From Bacteroidota bacterium (GTDB taxonomy: Bacteria; Bacteroidota; Bacteroidia; Bacteroidales; VadinHA17), in the NCBI GenBank assembly GCA_030631445.1, contig DAOVLD010000141.1:1-5528 (forward strand): DNA of 5,528 nt. The letters run 5' to 3'. A program made the position numbers and the translations under genes. This document shows positions 1-4,903 of the stretch, piece by piece. Every line of letters begins with the position of its first letter. Position 1 is the stretch's first letter. Under the pieces are notes generated by a model. That model was not told the origin of the DNA. It searched no databases and saw only the letters and a program-made list of their open reading frames with translations.

Positions 1-1227
1 CAGTTGAATTTCGGAACAGCTTTCCGCAAGCTTCACCTGATTTCCGGTAATACAGGCTATAACGAAAGTCTCAGAAAATCGATCTGGCTTACTTCGAAGA
101 CTCACTTACGGTGGGCAAAAGGAGCTATGGATAAAGAAGGTGTCAGGCACGTTACCAATGGCACAGAAGGGTCGCTTACAGTAGATGATCTGAAAAGATC
201 CCTGTCCCAGATATTTGGTGATGGAGAGGAAAATTACCCAGAAGGCTCCTATCTTGATATGATATTGATCCACAACCTTAATACACTTCAGGAGGTTGAT
301 GTTCTGTATGAAGGACTTGAAAATCCTGATCCAAAAGCCGAACATATAGGTGCTCTTGCTGCTTTGCGTGATTACCGTGACGGAACGAACCTTACCGGAC
401 TTAACCCAAAAGAGGAAAAGCTGATCCGGCATATCGGGTTTTCCGGACATTATTCTGCTCCGGTAATGATGGAAATGATCCGGAGAGATAAATTTAACCT
501 GCTTGATGGAATGCTGGTGGCTATCAATGCAAACGACAAACTTAATTTCAACATGCAGCATAACGTAATCTCTGTGGCATCCGCAAAAAACATGGGAGTA
601 ATTGCCATGAAGGTTTTCGCCGACGGCGCTATGTACACAAAAGATGCCGACTGGTCATGGAAACCCGAACATGTAGTCAGAACGGTTGGGAGCAGGTCTC
701 TGCCATCCAGGCCTCTGATTGAATATTCGCTCACCACACCCGGCATTCATACCGCCATCATCGGTATTGGTCAGATCAGCGAAGACCCTGAATTATGCCA
801 GCTACATCAAAATTTTCAGTCTGCCCTGATTGAACCTGACGGGCTTAATGAAACAGAACGACGGGAAGTTGAACAAATGGCGGGTATGGTGAAAGGAGGT
901 AAAACCAATTATTTCCAGATCCCTGAAGGAGGTCTTACTGCTCCGGAAAATCCTTCCATAAGCCAGCAATTAGAAGATGAACAGCGTGTGATAAATCTCA
1001 CCTGGCACACGGCTTATGCAGGAAGCGAACCAATAAAAACTTACGAGATACTCCGTGATAAAAAAAAGATTGGCGAGATAATCCATAAACCGCAAACAAC
1101 CAAAGAACCATTTGCCTTCAAGGAAAATGTAGCTGACAGGAATGCCCATGAATATAAGCTCGTTTCCGTTGACAAGAGCGACCGGAAAGCAGAAACAGAC
1201 ATCCTTGTGCTGCCGTCAATGGAATAA
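1..1227 (+). CDS. Aldo/keto reductase with C-terminal fibronectin-III-like domain (5' partial)
   Basis: The frame is open to the left edge, so the TTG at base 4 is probably internal and the N-terminus is missing. Residues below are counted from that TTG. An aldo/keto reductase (NAD(P)H-dependent oxidoreductase TIM barrel) is indicated by SKTH at 31-34 (K32 as candidate catalytic lysine), DMILIHN at 85-91 (H90 as candidate catalytic histidine), GFSGH at 145-149, MGVIAMKVFADG at 198-209, and TTPGIHTAIIGIGQ at 244-257 near the usual cofactor-binding end. Residues about 312-404 look like an added fibronectin-III-type beta domain: a proline-rich entry, NLTWHTA, YEILRDKKKIGEI, HEYKLVSVDK. Such extensions occur in secreted or envelope proteins, but any signal peptide would lie outside the window. 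The usual FDTA...Y segment about 30 residues before the lysine is not recognisable; FGTA at 3-6 sits near that place. Substrate unknown. The gene ends with TAA and no strong terminator follows. Confidence 0.85.
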   Translation, partial: QLNFGTAFRKLHLISGNTGYNESLRKSIWLTSKTHLRWAKGAMDKEGVRHVTNGTEGSLTVDDLKRSLSQIFGDGEENYPEGSYLDMILIHNLNTLQEVDVLYEGLENPDPKAEHIGALAALRDYRDGTNLTGLNPKEEKLIRHIGFSGHYSAPVMMEMIRRDKFNLLDGMLVAINANDKLNFNMQHNVISVASAKNMGVIAMKVFADGAMYTKDADWSWKPEHVVRTVGSRSLPSRPLIEYSLTTPGIHTAIIGIGQISEDPELCQLHQNFQSALIEPDGLNETERREVEQMAGMVKGGKTNYFQIPEGGLTAPENPSISQQLEDEQRVINLTWHTAYAGSEPIKTYEILRDKKKIGEIIHKPQTTKEPFAFKENVADRNAHEYKLVSVDKSDRKAETDILVLPSME

Positions 1228-1284
1228 GAAAAAACACAAATGGGGATTGCTTCTTTAACTGCCTATTTACGTAAGCCAAAGTAT

Positions 1285-1292
1285 TAACTTTG
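1285..1292 (+). promoter_or_regulatory. Possible Bacteroidota -7 promoter element (TAACTTTG)
   Basis: TAACTTTG fits the TAnnTTTG -7 word used by the Bacteroidota primary sigma factor and points toward the exonuclease gene. No good TTTG-like -33 box sits at the usual spacing upstream. A start here would give a leader of about 280 bases carrying all three repeat arrays. Weak evidence: a single short word. Confidence 0.25.
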
Positions 1293-1313
1293 CGACTATT
1301 AGACCCTAAAGAA

Positions 1314-1369
1314 AAGTAAGAAGTAAGTAGTAAATAGTAGGTAGGGAATATGGAGTTAGGATAAGTAGA
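1314..1369. repeat. Degenerate heptamer tandem array (AAGTAAG/TAGTAAG type)
   Basis: Eight consecutive 7-mers can be laid out without a gap. The first two are identical AAGTAAG (1314-1320, 1321-1327), followed by TAGTAAA, TAGTAGG and then more diverged units to AAGTAGA at 1363-1369. Conservation falls from left to right. The array is non-coding in every frame checked. Confidence 0.7.
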
Positions 1370-1393
1370 ATAATGATTTGTAATGGATTAAAT

Positions 1394-1435
1394 AACTGTA
1401 ACTAATCAGTCAGCAGTCGGCAGTTGGTGATCGAC
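1394..1435. repeat. Degenerate heptamer tandem array (AGTCGGC type)
   Basis: Six 7-mers in phase. The clearest are AGTCAGC (1408-1414), AGTCGGC (1415-1421) and AGTTGGT (1422-1428), preceded by AACTGTA and ACTAATC. It has the same unit length as the array at 1314-1369 but different words and a different phase. Confidence 0.6.
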
Positions 1436-1471
1436 AAAAATACAAAGTATAATGAGATCAGCCTCAAAATT

Positions 1472-1532
1472 TAGATATTTTAGGCACTTTAAACTCTAGG
1501 CATTTTAGGCACTCTAGGCACTCTAAGTACTT
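1472..1532. repeat. Nonamer tandem array (TAGGCACTC type)
   Basis: Nine-base units TAGATATTT (1472-1480) and TAGGCACTT (1481-1489) are followed by a 7-base unit TAAACTC (1490-1496), then TAGGCATTT, two identical TAGGCACTC copies (1506-1514, 1515-1523) and TAAGTACTT (1524-1532). The array ends 45 bp before the exonuclease start codon, so it would lie in that gene's leader or promoter region. Confidence 0.75.
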
Positions 1533-1577
1533 TATAAAAACCAAACTTAAGACACTGATAATTACAAATAACTTATT

Positions 1578-2147
1578 ATGTATTTATTTTTTGACACAGA
1601 AACAACAGGACTACCAAAAAATTGGAAAGCGCCTATAACAGACTTGAATAATTGGCCCAGACTGGTGCAATTAGCATATTTATACTATGACAGAAATGGC
1701 AATAAAATTTCCGGTGGTGACTTTATCATTAAGCCGGAAGGTTTTACCATTCCAACAGATGCCTCCCGTATTCATGGTATATCAACAGAAAGAGCTATTA
1801 GAGAAGGGAAATCTTTATTGACAATTTTGCAAACTTTTCAATCTTTAGTAAGTGAGGCAGAATTTCTTGTTGCACATAACATAAGTTTTGATGAGAAGAT
1901 TGTCGGAGCAGAATTTTTACGGGTTGGAAAACAAAATCCATTACCATCAAAAAGAAAAATCTGTACAATGGAAAGCTCGACAAATTTCTGTGCACTTGCC
2001 GGACCTTATGGTTATAAATGGCCAAAGTTGTCAGAATTACATTACAAATTATTCAAAACAGGATTTGATGAAGCCCACAACGCTGCTGTTGATATTAATG
2101 CAACAGCAAAATGTTTCTGGGAATTGAAAAGAATAGGAAAAATATAG
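1578..2147 (+). CDS. DEDDh-type 3'-5' exonuclease (DnaQ/RNase T fold)
   Basis: This complete 189-residue protein starts at ATG and ends with TAG. It carries all three exonuclease motifs of the DEDDh family: Exo I DTET at 6-9 (metal ligands D6 and E8), Exo II HNISFD at 100-105 (D105) and Exo III HNAAVD at 167-172 (general base H167, ligand D172). The family's RIHGIS segment is at 64-69. The fold hydrolyses DNA or RNA from the 3' end with two metal ions. Related proteins are the polymerase III epsilon subunit, RNase T and many stand-alone nucleases. There is no polymerase, helicase or GIY-YIG extension, so this is a free-standing cytosolic exonuclease. The start is favoured because the fold begins almost at once (YLFFDTET). 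No Shine-Dalgarno site is evident. Hand counts on sample lines give roughly 36% GC, against about 47% in a sampled line of the reductase, which hints at different ancestry. It is convergent with qmoB and has no obvious functional partner here. Confidence 0.9.
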   Translation: MYLFFDTETTGLPKNWKAPITDLNNWPRLVQLAYLYYDRNGNKISGGDFIIKPEGFTIPTDASRIHGISTERAIREGKSLLTILQTFQSLVSEAEFLVAHNISFDEKIVGAEFLRVGKQNPLPSKRKICTMESSTNFCALAGPYGYKWPKLSELHYKLFKTGFDEAHNAAVDINATAKCFWELKRIGKI

Positions 2148-2346
2148 TACGCTAATCAAGTAGCAAGCCGGTATGCTATTTACCTTCATCATTCAAACCA
2201 CACACAGCCAGCAAGCTTAAGAAAAAGAAAATCGTAGAATAAACTTTCACTTTGTTAAGAGTTTATAAGTTTAGGATTGAGAAATTTTGTTGCCTCCTAT
2301 AAATAATAAGTGAAATATCCGAAAGGATTTTGGCTGTTATTTCCGG
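2148..2346. other. Intergenic stretch downstream of the exonuclease
   Basis: This part of the 627-bp convergent spacer is AT-rich and holds no gene I can support. A weak hairpin (TAGCA 2161-2165 with TGCTA 2174-2178) lies just after the exonuclease stop but lacks a GC-rich stem and a proper T-run. On the minus strand, frames here carry hydrophobic stretches interrupted by stops. They could be further debris of the qmoC relic, but no motif confirms it. Confidence 0.6.
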
Positions 2347-2481
2347 TCAATGGTCTTTGCAAAACCTATAGCTATAGTCCTGTATAACAGATGTCCTAAT
2401 TTGCATACACTCATTTAATGAAGAGTTGCTTAATCTCTTAACCTCCTTCTTAAACTCAATATCCGGATTAATATCTATCAT
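2347..2481 (-). pseudogene. qmoC: Probable relic of qmoC (HdrC-like N-terminus), truncated
   Basis: A 44-codon minus-strand frame runs from ATG (2481-2479) to TGA (2349-2347). Residues 5-27 read NPDIEFKKEV...LNECMQ, which resembles the start of QmoC/HdrC proteins, where a short acidic helix leads into the first iron-sulfur motif CxQCxTCSVxC. Here the match continues as QIRT-SVIQ. T30, S31, V32 and I33 line up with T-S-V-V of the family, but the second cysteine reads I28, the third is absent (one codon missing) and the fourth reads Q34; only C25 remains. The frame then loses similarity and stops. Intact QmoC has two iron-sulfur motifs and a membrane cytochrome b region, none of which is present. 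The location, minus strand after qmoB, is the canonical qmoC slot. The family motif is recalled, not searched. The alternative is a chance ORF or a small unrelated protein. Confidence 0.6.
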
Positions 2482-2530
2482 CTTTTCTCGTTACTTTAGT
2501 CTTTCAAGTTGTTTCAGGTTTGAAGATGTC

Positions 2531-2558
2531 ACTGGTTACTAGTTACTGGTTACAATTT
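2531..2558. repeat. Short heptamer array (ACTGGTT type)
   Basis: ACTGGTT (2531-2537), ACTAGTT (2538-2544) and ACTGGTT (2545-2551) are in tandem, followed by a diverged ACAATTT. It lies between the qmoC relic and the larger heptamer array, and is one base out of phase with the latter. Confidence 0.65.
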
Positions 2559-2564
2559 TCTTCA

Positions 2565-2774
2565 CTCTTAGCCCTTTGCTCTATGCTCTTCTCTTTTGCC
2601 CACAGTGAAATATGCTCCTTCCCTGATGAAATATTTTCGTACCTCAAATTTCACAGGGCAAGCATCGCATTTCACGTGGCAAGCTTTTGCCTTCTGCCTT
2701 CTGACTTTTGCCTTCTTCACCACATTTCTTCCTCTTCACCCTCAACTCTTCGCCCTCAGCTCTTCGCTCTTCAT
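2565..2774. repeat. 210-bp heptamer-phased repeat region abutting the qmoB stop
   Basis: The region divides into 30 consecutive 7-mers with no phase change, ending at 2774, the base next to the qmoB stop codon (2775-2777). Three blocks use different words. Block 2565-2599 is CTCTTTG-like: CTCTTAG, CCCTTTG, CTCTATG, CTCTTCT. Block 2600-2683 holds four 21-bp (three-heptamer) units. Block 2684-2774 has CTTTTGC at 2684 and 2705 and CTTCTGC at 2691, then TCTTCGC at 2747 and 2761 alternating with CCTCAAC and CCTCAGC. The strand is strongly pyrimidine-biased outside the middle block. Open frames across it on the + strand have no protein-like character. It separates qmoB from the qmoC relic and would form the 3' untranslated region of the qmo transcript. 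Confidence 0.7.
2600..2679. repeat. Nested imperfect inverted repeat within the heptamer region
   Basis: Two 21-bp units sharing TGAAATAT (2606-2613, 2627-2634) are followed by two 21-bp units in opposite sense sharing ATTTCAC and GGCAAG (ATTTCAC at 2648-2654 and 2669-2675). The inner arms 2621-2636 and 2646-2658 can pair (CCCTG, TGAAAT and TTT against AAATTTCACAGGG), with two single-A bulges and a loop of about 9 bases. The outer arms 2600-2615 and 2667-2679 pair less well. The result is a long AT-rich hairpin or cruciform downstream of qmoB. A role in transcript termination or 3'-end stability is possible but unproven. Confidence 0.5.
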
Positions 2775-4892
2775 TCACATTTCCTTAAAAGGATTCGGTC
2801 CTATTTCTTCTATCGTCTCAACGTATTCATTAATAATTTCCGTTATCTTATAATAATCGGTGATTTCAACAAACTCAGTTTTTATTCGTTCCGGTTCCAG
2901 CATCATTGTTTCAAGGGTTTCCTGTAAATTTTCACCCCTGGTCTCGGTCAATTCACTTCCATGAATAAAATGGCACTGGTAATCGTCTCCGGGTTTACAA
3001 CCAATTTGTAATATCCCATCGAAACCTTTGGAGAGTGCATCAGAGATCCACACATTATTTATCGAACCAATACACCTGACAGGGATGATCCTCACATACG
3101 GACTATATTTCAGCCCTTTTCTTCCAGCCATATCTAATGCCGGATAAGCATCATTTTCACAAACAAATACCAGGATCCTTGGCTTCTCTTCAAACTCGTC
3201 CGGAACATTAATTGATTTGATCATAGCCGAAACACTATTAATAGAAAAGTCTGAAAAACTGATTATCCTCTCGGGGCATGATCCGATGCATATTCCGCAA
3301 CGCCTGCAACGGGTCGGGTTGGGAAGCGGGGTTCCTTTTTCTGTTTCATCGTATGCACCAAACGGGCATTCTTCCGTACATCTTTTACAATCGGTACATC
3401 TTTCAAGATACAGATCGGGATATGTCTTGTCTCCCGAACGTGGATGCACCGCCTCTCCCCTCTTTGTTGCTTCAATACACTGAATAGCTTTTAACATTGC
3501 TCCCTGTGCATCTTCCATTGAAGAAGGAATATCCATTGGAGCTCTTAAACTACCTGCTGCATAAATCCCTGTCCGCCTTGTTTCGTAAGGGAAACAAATA
3601 AAATGAGAATCGGAAAAATTATATTTCAATTCAGGTAATCCTTTTCCCAGACGGTAGGCAAGATTCAGATCTTCAGTCCCTGCAGGGGTCATGCCTGTAG
3701 CAAGAACCACCATATCTGCAGTAATTTCAATATCATCGCCAAGTAAGGTATTCTTAACTATTATTTCCAATCTGTTATCTTTTTCTTTTATTTCATTAAT
3801 CTCCCCTTTAATCATAAACAGGTAATCATTTTTCTGTACCTCTTTATAAAACTCCTCATACAAACCGGGGGTACGTATATCTTTGTAAATAATAAATACT
3901 AAAGCTTCCGTACTTAGATCCCTGATATATTTAGCATGCTTAAGTGTGGTGCCACAACAAAATGATGAGCAATAAGGCAGATGATCTTTATCCCTTGAGC
4001 CGGCACACTGAATAAAAAGAATGCTTTTGGGCAATTGCCTTTGGGGATTCTCTTTTATAAATTCTTCAAACTCAACATTGGTAATAACATTCTTGTATTT
4101 TCCATAACCCAGATGAGTCAGGGCATTTGCATCATAAGGTTTCCATCCCATAGAAGCTACTATTGACCCAACAGTGATCTTTTGCTCCTGTCCGTTCTGT
4201 ATAACTACATCAAATTTTCCGGGCTGACCGGAAATTTTGCTAATAGTAGCCGACTTATATACATTAATACCGGGATTATCTTCAACATCCCTGATCTTTT
4301 CTTTTACCACCGGTTCAATTAATTTATTATAAGGCTCCTTATCGGGAATCTGCTTATATAATTTACCCGACCAACCTCCAAGCTTTTCTTCCTTTTCAAT
4401 CAAGTGTATAGTGTATCCTGCTTTTGCTCCTCCAATAGAGGCGGTTATACCGGTTATTCCGCCACCAACAACCAGGATATCAGAACTAATATCATCTGCT
4501 ATATATGGTTGTGGAATTGAGATGTTTTTCACCCTGGCAATACCCATTCTCAGGTAGTCTTCAGCAGCCATCTGCGTATCTTCATCTCCCGGTTCATAAC
4601 ACCAGGCAACCTGTTCCCTTAAATTAACTCTTTCGCAAACAATATTTTCAGGAAAATCAAAAATCCCCGTTTTTACCCTTGGTGAACATGCTGCAATTAC
4701 TACACAGTCTAACTTTTCCTTTTCAATATCCTGACAGATCAGTTCATATCCTTCAACCGAGCAGAGTGAAGAATGGTTGTTACAAACAGTGATATTCTGT
4801 TCACCTGTTACAGTTAGGCTGAGCTTCTCAATATTTATGCTCTTACCAATTTCGCACCCCGAACAAATATATACACCTGTCTTTTTTTCCAA
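2775..4892 (-). CDS. qmoB: QmoB-like HdrA/MvhD fusion flavo-iron-sulfur protein
   Basis: This 705-residue cytoplasmic electron-transfer protein is close to QmoB in length and order. Residues 1-130 form an HdrA N-terminal domain (GVYICSGC, ACSPR at 68-72, INLREQ-like NLREQ at 90-94). Residues 137-450 form the FAD domain with GGGITG at 143-148, E166, VLATG at 396-400, and cluster-type cysteines C296-X11-C308-X3-C312-C313. Two [4Fe-4S] motifs follow: C499, C502, C505, C509 and C529, C532, C535, C539. Residues 570-705 form an MvhD-like domain with C578, C607, C632 and C640, where CEND replaces the usual CxxC, as I recall for QmoB, ending GPNPFKEM. In sulfate reducers QmoABC passes electrons between menaquinol and APS reductase. 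The start is TTG at 4892-4890: a stop lies two codons upstream and MEKKTGVYIC matches the family N-terminus. It is 11 bp after the qmoA-like gene, surely one operon. No intact qmoC follows. An HdrA-type role with other partners remains possible. Confidence 0.87.
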   Translation of the reverse strand: MEKKTGVYICSGCEIGKSINIEKLSLTVTGEQNITVCNNHSSLCSVEGYELICQDIEKEKLDCVVIAACSPRVKTGIFDFPENIVCERVNLREQVAWCYEPGDEDTQMAAEDYLRMGIARVKNISIPQPYIADDISSDILVVGGGITGITASIGGAKAGYTIHLIEKEEKLGGWSGKLYKQIPDKEPYNKLIEPVVKEKIRDVEDNPGINVYKSATISKISGQPGKFDVVIQNGQEQKITVGSIVASMGWKPYDANALTHLGYGKYKNVITNVEFEEFIKENPQRQLPKSILFIQCAGSRDKDHLPYCSSFCCGTTLKHAKYIRDLSTEALVFIIYKDIRTPGLYEEFYKEVQKNDYLFMIKGEINEIKEKDNRLEIIVKNTLLGDDIEITADMVVLATGMTPAGTEDLNLAYRLGKGLPELKYNFSDSHFICFPYETRRTGIYAAGSLRAPMDIPSSMEDAQGAMLKAIQCIEATKRGEAVHPRSGDKTYPDLYLERCTDCKRCTEECPFGAYDETEKGTPLPNPTRCRRCGICIGSCPERIISFSDFSINSVSAMIKSINVPDEFEEKPRILVFVCENDAYPALDMAGRKGLKYSPYVRIIPVRCIGSINNVWISDALSKGFDGILQIGCKPGDDYQCHFIHGSELTETRGENLQETLETMMLEPERIKTEFVEITDYYKITEIINEYVETIEEIGPNPFKEM

Positions 4893-4903
4893 TTTCTACA
4901 GTT

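Larger units (their letters stand above)
1228..1577. other. Intergenic spacer rich in short-period repeats
   Basis: This 350-bp gap between two same-strand genes holds no convincing reading frame or RNA gene. It contains a candidate -7 promoter element at 1285-1292 and three degenerate tandem arrays with unit lengths of 7, 7 and 9 bp (1314-1369, 1394-1435, 1472-1532), which together fill much of it. The remaining DNA (1228-1284, 1436-1471, 1533-1577) is plain AT-rich sequence. No GC-rich hairpin followed by a T-run was found after the reductase gene. Confidence 0.8.

Noticed and set aside
106..746. Minus-strand open frames under the reductase gene
   Set aside because: They are antisense shadows of a frame with clear aldo/keto reductase motifs and show no protein family character.
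1314..1532. CRISPR array
   Set aside because: Units are 7-9 bp in direct tandem with no unique spacers.
1542..1568. Minus-strand TAAGTTTG with an upstream TTTG as a promoter
   Set aside because: The spacing is about 15 bases, shorter than the usual Bacteroidota distance, and no minus-strand gene follows.
2161..2178. Hairpin TAGCA/TGCTA after the exonuclease as a terminator
   Set aside because: The stem is only five weak base pairs and the following sequence is not a clean T-run.
2204..2278. Small GTG-started minus-strand frame with a hydrophobic, lipoprotein-like segment ending LAVCGLNDEGK
   Set aside because: It is only about 24 codons with no supported start, and is more likely chance or gene debris.
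2293..2298. AGGAGG on the minus strand as a ribosome binding site
   Set aside because: No start codon or reading frame follows at a usable distance, and Bacteroidota genes rarely depend on such sites.
2520..2927. 135-codon + strand open frame overlapping the end of qmoB
   Set aside because: It is rich in Phe, Ser and Leu because it translates pyrimidine-rich heptamer repeats and the antisense of qmoB. No domain or start signal supports it.
3217..3487. Short frames on both strands over the ferredoxin part of qmoB
   Set aside because: They overlap the conserved cysteine motifs of qmoB in other frames and have no independent support.
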